Source: Aphrocallistes beatrix | Taxonomy: Eukaryota > Porifera > Hexactinellida > Sceptrulophora > Aphrocallistidae | Direction of reading: 5' to 3' | Length of the DNA stretch: 64,000 nucleotides | Assembly (NCBI GenBank): GCA_963281255.1 | Contig: OY725506.1 | Coordinates: forward strand, 2,027,001 to 2,091,000 | In this document: piece by piece, positions 43,300-54,641 of the stretch | Layout: each line of letters opens with the position of its first letter | How positions within the stretch are numbered: position 1 is the stretch's first letter | Translations under genes and position numbers: made by a program | Notes under the pieces: generated by a model | Seen by the model: only the letters and a program-made list of their open reading frames with translations | What the model was told of the DNA's origin: nothing | Database searches by the model: none

Positions 43300-45501
43300 C
43301 AGTGGCGTCAGGTTCAGGGGGGGCGGGGGGGCTCGCCCCCCCGGTTTTGAAAAAAGCCAAAAACCTGGGGGGCTGCCCCCCCGGTTTTCTCAAAAATGAT
43401 GCTCATTTTGAAGGTATTTTGATACTAGTTTCTCAATATACCTGTAAATAATATGTTGTGTGAAATATTAATCCTAAATATTATTGATTCTATGACATTT
43501 TATTGTTCTATTGCTATTGTACGATATTATAGGTAAATTATAAGCAAATAAATGTCATAAATTTTATTCTAGTAATCCCTTAAGCTGTCTTTACCTAGCA
43601 CAAATCTATTCATCCTGACCTCACTCATCTTAATCCAACCGTCAGTAATTCTGCCAATATCCAATTTGTCCAATATTTCATGATGTACATTGCATAATGC
43701 ACATGCATTTAGTCTGTCTTCTGTCATTGTGCTGCGCAGATATGTTTTTATTCATTTTAAGCAGCTAAATTCACGTTCGGCAGAGCAAGATGTACAAGGA
43801 AGAAGAAGGTAGAGCTTAGGAAATAACACCAAATTAGGCCACATTAGACGATGATCAGACTTCTCAGAAAGATACTTGTGAAGGTACTTCATATCAATCG
43901 TGTGTTTTTTGGTAGGGTTGGATATCTTACTAACACGATCCCATTGTATCATCTCCAACTTCAACAGTTTCCAATTAATGTCAGTATTGTAGAGCTCCAT
44001 GTGCGAGTTCATGCTAGAGAATTCATAAATAGAATCTTCGCTCATATTGGACAAAATTTCTTGAAAATCCCGTGCAATGTCAATTGCCTTTCCTTGAAAA
44101 CGCTTTGTCAGCGAACCTACTAAAGAGCTATACTACATCTTTGTCCAAATACCATGATAATAGTTATTGACAACGATGTCATCAATTTCCCATTCAACCC
44201 TATTTCCTCTATTTACCATTTTCGCGAGACCTCGAGGAACTACAGGCAAATCAATACCCATAGCCAATGCCGAAGACTTACAGCTAGTCATGAAAACGCT
44301 AAAAATGTCCACAGATTCTCCGTCTATTCTCAATGCAGCAGTGAGTGCAGTTACTATACTTGAACACTCCCCCAGTGACATATATTCTGATTGGATTGCA
44401 TTGTGAACTGGGTGAACTTGACCAAAGATACGATGTAGAATGCGTACTCCAAAATAGACTTCAAAGCGTTGAAGTTCTCTAACATATCCTTGAGCCTTGT
44501 TTTCGTTATCAATTGAGGAGCACAGGAAGTCAAGAAGATCCTCGTAATTTTCTAAAATAGCATTGACTGCAGGGTATCTTAGAATCCATCTTGTTGGACA
44601 TATGGGACGGATATTTGAGTTGCTTATCTTACCGTCTTCTGAGTTTGCAACTCGTATCTGATCGAAATATGCTTTTCTTTTCGCTGAATCCTTCACATAT
44701 ATCCCGATCTTACCTACGAGAGTCACGATATGATAACACTGGCGAACTTCCTTTGCAACATCTTTCAGCACCAAATTAAGATTATGGCCAGCGCAGTGGG
44801 AATACATGGCTTTTGGATGATGATTCCTAACTAATGTTTGCAAACCAGAAACATGACCAGAAACATTTGAGGCCCCATCGTATGTCTGACCTCGGCAATT
44901 CTCCATGTCAAGACCAAGAGGTTTTATCGTCTTGGTAAGTATCTTGTAGAGTTCTACTGCTGTAGTACCAACTATGTTATAAAATCCTAAAAAATCTTCC
45001 CGCACACTAAGATCTGAATCGTCTACATATCTCATACAGATGCAAACTTGCTCAAGAGTTGAGATGTCTTGAGTCTCATCCATGATACATGTAAACCAAA
45101 CGGACCTCTTGATCTTCTCAACAATTATATCCAGTACACTATCACCTAACATCTTGAGACACTCATTCTGTATTGGTACCGACATAAACTTGTATCCAGA
45201 GGAATTAAAGTATGATTTTACATCCTCATTGAAATTTGAAATTAGTTTAACTTCCTGCCAGATATTTGCTGTATCTTTTTCAAATCCGAACATCTTATTC
45301 TCAAATTCATATTAAAATAACTTGGAATATAAGTATACCATAATCGTAACAGATATCTTTTGAATCGGAACTCCTCCGTTCGGACTTCTGATTAGTAAGG
45401 GTTTACTGTATTGACATATTGAGTGCATTTAGTATAAAAGTACTAGTACAACGGCCTGGCCGGCTGGCCCCCCCGTTTTTTTGGTCAACCTGACGCCACT
45501 G
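43300..45501 (-). mobile_element. hAT transposon, exact 8-bp target duplication
   Basis: Ends CAGTGGCGTCAGGTTcA and, inverted, CAGTGGCGTCAGGTTGA, flanked by perfect ACTGTACA (43292-43299, 45502-45509). 2,202 bp. G/C homopolymer blocks (ggggggg...ccccccc) lie just inside the left end. It carries one transposase gene on the minus strand with few lesions, so it is among the younger elements here. Confidence 0.92.
43560..45293 (-). pseudogene. hAT transposase, ZMYM1-like, nearly intact
   Basis: Frame 45293-44133 holds the DUF4371-type core: SVWFTCIMDETQDISTLEQV (first Asp), LDMENCRGQTYDGASNVSG (second Asp block), SHCAGHNLNLVLKDVAKEV (C-x2-H motif) and RPICPTRWILRYPAV. After one in-frame TAG (about 44133), the same frame continues with SLVGSLTKRFQGKAID and the C-terminal dimerisation block LPCTSCSAEREFSCLK. 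A frame change near 43758 then gives IKTYLRSTMTEDRLNAC and VHHEILDKLDIGRITDGW. The N-terminal zinc-finger part usual in this family is not visible between 45293 and the element end. Two lesions plus that loss make it probably inactive. Confidence 0.88.
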
Positions 45502-45509
45502 ACTGTACA

Positions 45510-46150
45510 GATGGCCTCAACTTCCATATCGCAGATTGAATAGTCAGTGTAGGGCCATATGAGGATAGAGACGTAGAGTACATTTGCTCAAGGGATAATT
45601 ATTGTGCACATGAACTGCTAAGGCAAACAAATCGCAAGGGCGCCTTCTGTGGGCTGTGTAAATAGGTGAAGACATGATAACGTCGAGCAATAAGCTATTA
45701 AAAGCTATTTTTACTGGGGATAAAGTAAGGATATCCATTCAAGTAGTTGAAAATTGTGATAGTTCTCTCTCTTACTACAAACTAACATGCATACGAATAG
45801 CCCTTCACAGTGTCTCATACTGGATTTGCATGCAAGGGAGGCAATCTGTTATATCCAAATTTTATGGGGGGCAGGTACTAGCTCACATCTCTTCATTTTA
45901 TGCTACATTGTATTTCTTCATTTTATTTCTAGGGGGGCACTTGAATGAGCAGGGGGGCAAGTGCCCTCCCACCACCCTCTGTATGAAACCCTGCTTTATA
46001 TTAAGCATGACGCAATCTCCCGTGGTCATGTTGGATTTTTTCTTGCCTTGATCATACTTCCCTCGATTGGGTGGACTCTTGGTTTTCTCGTCAATTTCAC
46101 TCAATTCTTGCCTCCTCTTTAACGTTGTTTCGAGATACTGATAGGATGAA
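45510..46150. other. Unannotated spacer
   Basis: A C/G-rich stretch near 45930-45985 ('aggggggcacttgaatgagc') resembles repeat debris. No gene recognised. Confidence 0.35.
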
Positions 46151-47100
46151 CATGTAACTTATGCTGGAGTATTACCAGTGATGAATGAGCATATCGTGTG
46201 GAGATATTTACTCGAAGCGTTGTCCAGATATTGCCGCAGAAAGTAATCTCTTGCAACAACGACGGCCAGGAACCCTTTTCTAGGTGGCGTTCGAGCATCA
46301 AGTAACGTATCACTTGTTAGATGAAGCAGATATGTATTTCGGCAATCCCATCGGACTTCGGGTGTTACGGTGTGGCGTGACCGTTTAGTACAGTTGAAAC
46401 TGGGTTTTTTTGACACCCCATTTGCACGAAAAATGTCAAAAAAACCCGATTGTAAAAAAACCCAGTGTTGCGCATCCCACTACGAAGAAAATATATTTTA
46501 GAAGTCATAGTAAGAATTATTAAGTAATATGTAAAGGTTAATTTCTTGACTCCGTAGTCGTTGGCAATTGCCGTCAGAGGGTGACCCTTGTCGAACGCAG
46601 GACTATCTCGTGCCTTTCCGTCAGTGTCAGACGTTTCTGTTTTGTTATGGATGTCATGAACTAATTGCTGAAAATTGGGTGTCAAAAAAACAGTGTCAAC
46701 TGGGACATAAAACTCAGATTTTTACACCAACAATTGTCAAAAAATACCGATTGTCAAATAAACCCAGTGTCAAAAAAACCAGAATGGAAATTCTATAGTA
46801 GAAACATGAAAAAAACAATCTGCAGCAAAATATGTCAAGAAATACGATTGTCAAAAAAACCCGGTTTCAACTGTATTCCATAAGTCGTGGCACAGTTCGT
46901 GCACCGCTAATCCGTCCACAATCTTCCCCTGATATGTGAGCATAATATTTGGTACGCCATGTCCACGATAAACCCATCCTACCATGAATGCGTTAACGAT
47001 GGATGTGATGGTCTGGGCTTTCAACGGGATTGCTTCGACGTAATGTGAAAAGAGATCACCTATGAGTAAGAAGTACCTGTAGCCCCCCATTGCGCAGTTG
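46150..47100 (-). mobile_element. Gypsy-like integrase fragment (fossil), split by a pogo-type MITE
   Basis: 46874-47090 carries an integrase-core stretch (YRYFLLIGDLFSHYVEAIPL) and 46150-46390 its damaged continuation. The element at 46391-46873 separates them. No LTRs seen. Broken, with several breaks. Confidence 0.65.
46391..46873 (-). mobile_element. Pogo-type element remnant
   Basis: Ends CAGTTGAAACTGGGTTTTTT and, inverted, CAGTTGAAACCGGGTTTTTT, flanked by TA (46389-46390, 46874-46875). 'tgtcaaaaaaaccc' recurs inside both ends. The minus strand has FDKGHPLTAIANDYGVKKLT (about 46540-46620), a plausible piece of the pogo/CENP-B-type helix-turn-helix. The catalytic part is absent. Confidence 0.75.
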
Positions 47101-47318
47101 TCGTATTTCCTTAGATAAATGATTCAACATTTCAAACACTGGAACATAATCAGTGCGTCGTAATTAGAGCAGAAGTTGGCTACACTACACCTATTTGGCA
47201 TACTGCTAAGAAAAATGTATGTGTGGATGAATAAATTGGGAATTAATTGTAGGAAGAAAATGTATGAAATATTGTACGTAATAGAATATAAACTAAGAAT
47301 GATACTTAACCTATAATA
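47101..47318. other. Short spacer before Tc1
   Basis: No feature recognised. Confidence 0.4.
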
Positions 47319-47455
47319 CAGTGTGACACGATGAAATTGGGAAAATGTTTAAGTGTATTTTTAATAAAGTAATAACTTACTTTTCTAAAACCAAACTACA
47401 TGCAAAACATACATCACTACACTATAATATCCACTAGTACTTAATCCTCTGACCT

Positions 47456-47975
47456 TTACTCTTCTTTACCAAAACTACCCTTTTCTTCATGGACTACCAC
47501 CCAATATGGCCTCAAAAAGTCAATTGAAATTTTCTCCCAGACTTCATAAAGAGTCTTCTCAAGCTCGCCAAGAGTCCTGGGAGATCTCAAATTGAACTGC
47601 ATTTTTATCCAGGCCCACAAGTTTTCAATTTGATTGAGATCCGGGCTACACGCAGGCCAATCCATTCTGACTATACCCTCATTCCGCATGAAATCTTCGC
47701 AACCTTGGAGGTGTGTTTGGGATCATTGTCCTTCTGAAAAATCCAACCATCTGGATACAGAACTTGACTCTGAGCAATCAAGCACTCGTTTTGGATACTA
47801 ATATATCCCAATCCAGTCAAATTCTCCCGAAAGATCTTCAATGGAAAAGTGCCACGAGCAGAAAAGGCACCCCAAACATGAAGTTTCGGTGTGTGCTTAG
47901 AGGTGAGTTTTACTGGGTTTTCGTCACTCTTGCTCGAAATCCATCCAATCTTATTACTATCAAGCCGATTAAATC
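47456..47975 (-). pseudogene. Tc1 transposase, C-terminal part
   Basis: Contains SNKIGWISSKSDENPVKL, KLHVWGAFSARGTFPLKIF (usual form mvWGaf...G), GWIFQKDNDPKHTSKVAK with the second catalytic Asp, and MDWPACSPDLNQIENLWAWI, where the third motif (PDLNPIE.LW) has Gln for Pro. A frame change lies near 47680. The DDE nuclease cuts at TA. The N-terminal part is displaced to 51050-51240. Confidence 0.88.
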
Positions 47976-47979
47976 TTCC

Positions 47980-48846
47980 CCGCGTGGTCATCCTCATCTC
48001 ATATCCTTCCATCTTCTCAACGCTCGGAATCTTAGGACTAAATCCTCTCGTCTTCTTGACTATGTATCTGACCACCATCCTGACGTTGTTGCCGTTACTG
48101 AGACCTGGTTCACGTCAAGGGATGCGGCGGTGAGAGCTGAATGCACTCCATCCGGTTACCAACTCCTTGATCGTGCAAGGTCAGCACATCGTCAGGGTGG
48201 AGGCACTGCACTTCTCTGTCGTGATTCCTTCACGCTGAAATGCAATGCATCTGGTGAAGTAGTATCATCTTTTGAGTTCTCGGATTGGACTATCTCTTCT
48301 TCTGAAATCTCCCTTCGTATTATCCTAATTTATCGGCCTCCTTATTCAAGGAATCATCCTATTTCTATTTCTACCTTCCTTGATCAGTTTTCTTCTCTCC
48401 TCGAACCCATCCTCTTATGCAAGGAGCCACTAATAATAACTGGAGATTTCAATATCCATGTTGACATCCCGTCTGAGTCTTTACAGTTCTCCGAGCTCTT
48501 GCGTTCATCTTTGATCCAGCATGTGAATCAGCCAACTCATGAGAAGGGTCACATTCTCGATCTAATAATATCCCGTTCTGCAGACAACATCCTCCTCTCT
48601 GATCCCTCTCCTGTCCATCTATTCTCTGACCATTTCTCCATCTCTTGTAGTCTCTCGCTTTCCAAACCTTCTCTTTCCTCTCAGGAGGTTACCTATCGTT
48701 CCAAATCCATCAACCTCCCAATCTTTCTTGCTGATCTCGCTTCCTCTGATCTATGTGCTAGCCCACCTGAGCATCTTGAGGAACTTATTGTATCATATAA
48801 CAGCACCTTATCCTCTATCTATGATCAGCATGCTCCTCCGCGATAG
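47980..48846 (+). pseudogene. LINE APE-type endonuclease domain
   Basis: Ordered catalytic blocks: LNARNLRTKSSRLLDYVSD, PDVVAVTETWF (ETW motif), QGGGTALLCRD, ILIYRPPYSR, PLIITGDFNIHVD (GDFN motif), KGHILDLIISR and HLFSDHFSISCSL (SDH motif). About 285 residues, close to the normal domain size, and open throughout. It nicks target DNA to prime reverse transcription. A frame change at about 48840 separates it from the following reverse transcriptase part, so the single ORF2 is broken. Confidence 0.88.
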
Positions 48847-50854
48847 TCACCCGTCCCCGTGTCCCTTGGTTCACCAGTAGCATCAAGCAGGCCAAGCGAG
48901 CGAGAAGGAAAGCTGAACGGAAGTGGCGCCAGTCTAATGACTCTGACCATTTGGCTGAATTCAAGCATCAGAGGAATTGTGACTGACCTGATGAACAGGG
49001 AACGTCGCAGTTTCTATTCTGATTGGATCAGTCAGTCCTGTCATGACCAGCGCTCACTCTTCCGTAATGCTAACACACTTCTCGGCTTACGCCAGCAACA
49101 GGTTCTACCACCTCATGCTGATAAGGCTGCTCTTTCTCAGGAACTCGCCAACTTCTTTGTTCTTAAGGTAGATAACATCCGTTCCACCATTGATTAAAGT
49201 GCATCGTCGTCTTCCGTTACCCCCTCAGATAATTCAAACATCGAATTCAAAAAATACTTTCCACCAATTCAAAGAATTATCTGAGGAAGAAATTGTTTCC
49301 CTTGTTTCCTCTGCTCCTAATAAATCTTGCATCCTCGATCCTACCCCAGCATCCTTAGTCAAATCATCTCTACCTATCCTAGCGCCCATCCTTACGAAAA
49401 TCGTAAATAAACCCTCTCCACTGGTCATTTTCGTCCTCCCTGGAAGCGCACCATCATCTTGCCCAAACTTAAAAGACCAAATCTTGATCCCATCTTCTCT
49501 AACTATCGTCCACTTAGCAATCTTTCTTTCATTTCTAAGATCACTGAGAGGGCCGCTTCCATCCAGGTCGTGAATCATCTTACATTACATCATCTTTTCC
49601 CCGGGACGCAGTCTGCCTATCGTCAACATCACAGTACGGAGACTGCATTCCTGAAGGTCACAAACGACATCTTCCTCAGCATGAATCGCCATCACGTATC
49701 CCTTCTGGTTCTTCTTGATCTTAGCTCAGCCTTCGACACCGTCGACTATACCATCTTACTCAATCGTCTCCAGTCTCATTTCGGCATTTGAGACTCTTCT
49801 CTGTCTTGGTTTGAATCTTACCTCTCTGATAGGACTCAATTCGTCTCGATTAAGGGTTCTAATTCCTCCAATATCCCGGTCCAACACGGAGTTCCTCAGG
49901 GTTCTTGTCTTGGTCCGCTTCTCTTTAGCCTCTATACTAGTCCTCTATTCGACCTCATTAGGTCCCACCTCCCCGACATGCACTGCTATGCCGACGATAC
50001 TCAGGTCTATCTTTCTTTTAAACCCGGGTCCATCTCTTCTGAAGAATCTGCTTTCTCCGCCATCCAATCTTGCATCTCCGCGATCCGTTCCTGGCTCCTC
50101 ACCAACAAGTTGCTCATCAATGACACCAAGACTGAGTTCCTTATAATAGGGACTCGTCAACAACTATCTAAGGTTCAAACTGATAGTATCTCTGTTGGTG
50201 AGTCGAGAATCTCTTCTTCTAAAGAAGTACGGAATCTTGGAACTTGGCTCGACAATACCCTCTCAATGTCTACTCAAGTCAGCAAATTTGCCTCTTCCTG
50301 CTTACTACTACATCTATAACATCCAGCGTATTAGAAAGTATCTCTCTAGGGAAGTCTGTGAAACTCTTGTTAATTCTTTTATCACATCTCGTCTTGATTA
50401 TTGCAACAGTCTCTTGTATTGCCCCTCATCCCTCTTAGCTCGACTCCAGCGAGTCCAGAACAGTGCTGCCAGACTTATCTACAATGTCTCTCGTACCTTT
50501 TCGTCATCTCCTCTTCTCATTAACCTCCACTGGCTGCCTGTTAAACATCGTATCCTCTTCAAAATCCTCCTCATTACTTACAAAGCCATCCATTCTCTTG
50601 CTCTGGACTATATCATCCAGCTCATACAGGTTAAGTCATCAAATCGTACTCTACGATCATCCAACGCCATCCTCCTTGAGCATCCCACTATCAAATCTTC
50701 CAAAACTCTGGGTGATCGTGCATTCACTTTAGCTGCGCCTGTTGAGTGGAATCTTCTGCCTCCGAGCATTCGGAATGCTCCCTCACTTCTTCTCTTCAAA
50801 AAACTCTTTTCTTTTCCGTATCTCTTCCGTATCGCGCACGACATATCCACTTAA
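48847..50854 (+). pseudogene. LINE reverse transcriptase and C-terminal region
   Basis: Pre-finger region LMNRERRSFYSDWISQSCHD; fingers/palm NYRPLSNLSFISKITERAA, LLVLLDLSSAFDTVDYTILL (first catalytic Asp), [33 protein letters not shown] (YADD) and [15 protein letters not shown]. The thumb-side block RLDYCNSLLYCPSSLLARLQ and the C-terminal HWLPVKHRILFKILLITYKA and GDRAFTLAAPVEWN are typical of L2. There are about five interruptions: frame changes near 49195, 49300-49460, 49790 (stop), 50300 and smaller ones. The domain order is complete, so this copy decayed after insertion. Confidence 0.88.
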
Positions 50855-51049
50855 ATCAATTTCAATGCATATACATACCTTACAAGCATACATACACATA
50901 CATACGCATACATACACATACATACTACATGCATGCATAACACACACCTACTTTTATTGAATTGAATTGGACAGCGCACTTGAACACATTAATATGGAAT
51001 CTGCGCTATATAAATGTATATTATTATTATTATTATTATTATTAATAGA

Positions 51050-51240
51050 CATCTGTTTTTTGTTTCGAGCAAGTTTAACAAGTGAAATAGTGTCGTTCTT
51101 GTTGATAACTCTACCTTTTCCAGAACCTCTCTTTCTCTTAATTGAAACTTCGGCTTTCAGCTTAGAAATTGTTCGATAAATCGTGCTCTTTGGGATGCCT
51201 GTACGACGAGATACCTCCATCGCATTCGTAATACCGGACT
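51050..51240 (-). pseudogene. Tc1 transposase, N-terminal helix-turn-helix
   Basis: AMEVSRRTGIPKSTIYRTIS matches the first Tc1/paired-like helix-turn-helix, and KRGSGKGRVINKND then TISLVKLARNKKQMS the GRPR-like linker and second helix start (usual form GsGRpR). The frame runs into the LINE's (ATT)n tail. It belongs to the same transposase as 47456-47975. Confidence 0.85.
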
Positions 51241-51561
51241 GGAATAAGGTATCTTGTCGCGGTGGATCTGTTCAGTCATTACGAACTAATTCAAAAAGAA
51301 ATTCAAATGTTATATGAGTATTTGTGACGGAAAACAATCTTAAATTACCAAATATATGATATAAAATGGGAAGTTAGGGTTATACAATAATAGGAAAGAA
51401 CACTCACAGAAATGTTACTAAATAGTTTTAAAAAGCTGCTTTTATAGAAACATATAATATGTACGAATAATAGAAGAGAGAAGGAGTTTAGAAGTGATGT
51501 TGTGTTATAACATGCGAAATAACAAAAATAGCAATATTCCCAATTTCATCGTGGCACACTG

Positions 51562-51834
51562 TATACACTGCATTTTATCGTAGTCAAATTAATTTCAAAC
51601 ATTATGGTTTGTTTACAAAATAGACGTGAAGTAATCCATGGTGAGGTAGAATTCGTACTGTGAATAGGCTATAGTTACGTGGGATGTGTAAGGCTTGGTA
51701 TCAATCTCAAAATTTTGGACTAGGGATGAAGTAGTGGATGGAAATTAATAGTAAACTACAACAATTTAGTATGAAATTAGCATGGTAAGTAAAAGTTTCA
51801 CAAATATTCCACCAACAATTTGTTTAATATTTGA
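51562..51834. other. Short spacer
   Basis: Nothing recognised between the Tc1 end and the next repeat. Confidence 0.4.
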
Positions 51835-52155
51835 ATACAAGCGCACTTCGCTTGCTTGCGGTACGCGGCAGGTGGACTTTGTTTCCGCCGGAGGCGCCCT
51901 TTGGGCGCCTGTGGTCACCATTGATTAATTATATGGAAAAAACATCTCTAAATACATCTGACCCACTGTTATATTCGGGTGTTACAGATAGGTCATCTGG
52001 TTTCCTGATAATCGATATCGCACTAAAAATCACAAAAATTACTTGATGCGAAATGATGACGTCATAACAGTGATGAGTCATCATTTTTTTGATGATAGTT
52101 GCATCATATGTGAGGTATATTAATATACACATTCTATTAAAATTTCTTCCTTCAA
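51835..52155 (+). repeat. bZIP-B repeat, head and body only
   Basis: A second GC hairpin is perfect here: 'ggcgccctttgggcgcc' at 51893-51909. CRE at about 52059-52066, TGAGTCA shortly after; truncated near 52155. Confidence 0.8.
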
Positions 52156-53441
52156 AAAAGTAGTTCTCTACACCTTTTTGACTTATAATTTATCTTTTGA
52201 TTTATCTTTAGCTGCTTTACCAGCTATTTTCACGATATCCACTGTTCTTTTTCCGGATGTAGAGTAACTATTTCCCATATCGTGTAAATTGTGAACCTGT
52301 TACAGTAGTCAGACGAGATTTCACATTTTAACAAATTGATGATTCTGAGGATATCAAGAAAAACTGTTGGAACGGAAAAGGAAAGCTCATTCAAGAAGGC
52401 AGTGTAGTCACCAATTGAGATGGGGACAGGAGCCGGAGGGAGGGTTAATCCTCTTCAATCCTGTTAGGAGTTCACACTCAGAAAATTTTAAGACGTGATG
52501 TTCTAGAATCTAGTTTAGCAAAAGCCTACCTCTTGTGACGATGAATAAAACCTTCAAACATACCTTGGAAACGAATGCCAGTCAACTCGTACCATTGCCA
52601 ATTCGTACAACATGCCAACTCATACCACATGCCAACTCGTACAACATGCCAACTCGCACCAAGTCAACAGAAAGTCCTGCCTTTCGCTGTGTTCTGACAG
52701 ATATCTCTCATGGAGTTGATTGACGTAGTGCTTTTAGAAGTGTTGGTATTTGGGATGAGTTGACTGGTTCCCAAGGAAACCATGAAAAATTTACTTCCCA
52801 AAATTGAACATGGTGAAGTCACAGCAATTCATGATATACTCTCTATGAGAATATGACTACGATAGCTTGTATATTTCGATTGTCTACATGCAAAGAGGCT
52901 GATAAGGAGGAAAATATCATAATAAAACATGTGGCAAGGTCTCTAATATTTGAAATATAGTTAAAGGATTCATTACCCTGTTTCATAAATAATTCTACAA
53001 GAAATCATATTGAAAACTCGGGATTCTCAATTCAGCTTTTGATTAAAAATTGGCAAGACTTTCTCTACTGTAGAAACAGTTCTGTCTAGTACGATGTGGG
53101 AAGAGTGAAGACATCGCAGCAACACAATAGTCTCCGAGAAAAAGAAGTCCACACAGCTTGGCGCGCGCGAAAAGTACGATGAGTTGAAAGAAATCAATGC
53201 TGGAGAGGTATTAGCCGACTAATTATTGTCGATTTTGAAAGTAACGTTTTGAATGTAAGCTACTTACTCATCTAAAATTTAGCATCTTGTCAACTGAACG
53301 AAGCCACGGTTCTCTGATCTCAAATTAAAAAGGTCAGAATGGATTCATGCAAGTAATAGAAAATTGTTGTGACATTATGGCAATTAATTCAGGTTACCTC
53401 AAAATTGTTGGAGGCCGTCATACCTACGAAAGAGTTGGAAA
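52156..53441. other. Unannotated spacer with a short tandem repeat
   Basis: A unit of about 20 bases 'catgccaactcgtacaa' repeats about four times at 52580-52665. No coding feature recognised. Confidence 0.5.
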
Positions 53442-53483
53442 CAGAATATTGACGAAGACATCTTTGTCTTCGTCAATATTCTG
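53442..53483. repeat. Perfect 19-base hairpin
   Basis: Arms cagaatattgacgaagaca and its exact complement, loop 'tctt'. Isolated; no element boundaries seen. Confidence 0.85.
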
Positions 53484-54362
53484 ATCGATAGTAGAATACG
53501 AAATAAAGGATAGAAAGAGATTACGAACATCTATTTTACTGTTATTTTAACATAGTTTGTTACAAATTATAGCAAATAAAGTTCTGAATGATATAGAAAA
53601 TAAATAAAGTTGAATACAATTATATTGTTAGATTTATGAGTAGATAATATCAGAAAATGGCAGTCTTAAGGACATTAAATAGCTTGTAAGCTAATGAGAT
53701 AGATTTTTAAGAATTCAAATTCCCATCCTCTACTTCATCCATGGTACATTTTATACCAGGCCTTATATTGAATATGCTATGGTCAAATTTAGTGTATCTA
53801 TCATTGATCAAATGCTAGCCAAATCATAAATTTACTAGCATTACATCAATTTGGATGTCAAATATTGGGATGTGAAAATAATTTCAGTAAGGTATTATTA
53901 AAAAAAGAGTACAATTACATTGGTTGGGAAATGTAGCTGCACCTATTATGCTAGTGGTGTTTTGAAGACATTAACTCTTTTCTCTAGATGCAAGTACTAT
54001 TTTTTCATAACCTAAATATCTAATTGAGCAATGTAGAACCAGAATTGATTGGAAATTAGTACAAGAGATTACTTGTTCATTTCTCAGGATAAAATGAAGT
54101 TTAGCATTCTATTGAATGGAAAATGATGAGTGTGCAAAAACCGTAGACCACTTTGCCTAGGCTATGACACCTGGAAATCAAATCTCCAAAGCACTCAATT
54201 GATTTATAGTTCTTTTATATAATATCTTGAATTTAAACACTAATAATATTTGTTTTGTTGAATAATATTTGAAGGTTGATATAAAATAATCATCAAAAAT
54301 GATATAAAATAATCATCAAAAATAACACTTGATGTAAAACAATCATCAAAAATAATACTTAC
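53484..54362. other. Intronic AT-rich sequence
   Basis: No coding frame or known repeat; a small direct repeat 'aaaataatcatcaaaaat' occurs three times at 54280-54350, just downstream of the START exon donor site. Confidence 0.5.
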
Positions 54363-54641
54363 TTAGATATTTGGATTTTGGGAGGAATGGCTGATTCTGG
54401 AGCAAAGAAAATCGGAGGTATTGAATTTGAATCGTTTTGATGTCCCTCGAGCAAATTTTTCGCTTTATCAATAATTAAAGGCTGTGAGTTCATCACTCGA
54501 TTAATTGCCCATGAAGGAATAGATCCCTTCAAATCGATCGAAAGAACATATGTTACATGACATGAATCTTTAGCGATATCGCCTGTAATTAAATAACCTG
54601 CCAGTACTTCACCTCTGACATAATTGGGGTTTTCAGGGCAT
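54363..54641 (-). CDS. START-domain protein, exon with the C-terminal half of the first START domain
   Basis: 279-base exon: acceptor 'attttgtgtag' (AG at 54642-54643) and donor TCTAA|GTAAGT (54362-54361). It encodes CPENPNYVRGEVLAGYLITG, SCHVTYVLSIDLKGSIPSWA and INRVMNSQPLIIDKAKNLLE, then a Pro-rich end. These are the last beta strands and C-terminal helix of a START domain (NYVRgE..agY and DLKGsIPsWaiN blocks). It ends with two bases of a split codon, matching the exon at 33856-33968. The N-terminal half of this START domain must lie in upstream exons, above 54641, which I could not find. Intact, so presumed functional. Confidence 0.82.

Larger units (their letters stand above)
47978..51043 (+). 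mobile_element. L2-clade LINE, 5'-truncated, in Tc1
   Basis: Carries an APE-type endonuclease and a reverse transcriptase, then a 3' tail 'gcgctatataaatgtatatt' followed by (ATT)n (51009-51043). The tail sequence and microsatellite end are typical of L2/CR1-group LINEs. The 5' start at about 47978 falls within the endonuclease N-terminus, so 5' truncation is likely. Target duplication is not clear. Confidence 0.88.
47319..51561 (-). mobile_element. Tc1-like transposon, split by an L2-like LINE
   Basis: Ends CAGTGTGACACGATGAAATT and, inverted, CAGTGTGCCACGATGAAATT, flanked by TA (47317-47318, 51562-51563). The transposase 3' part lies at 47456 to about 47975 and its N-terminal part at about 51050-51240, both on the minus strand. 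The LINE occupies the middle. About 80-90 transposase residues expected between the two parts are absent, so DNA was deleted at or after the LINE insertion. Confidence 0.9.

Noticed and set aside
44154-44406. Plus-strand frames within the hAT element
   Set aside because: Antisense of the transposase; no independent support.
45670-46100. Plus-strand frame at 45674-46051 with a hydrophobic stretch
   Set aside because: It covers a G/C-run repeat remnant and has no family match.
49234-49578. 114-residue minus-strand frame
   Set aside because: Antisense of the LINE reverse transcriptase.
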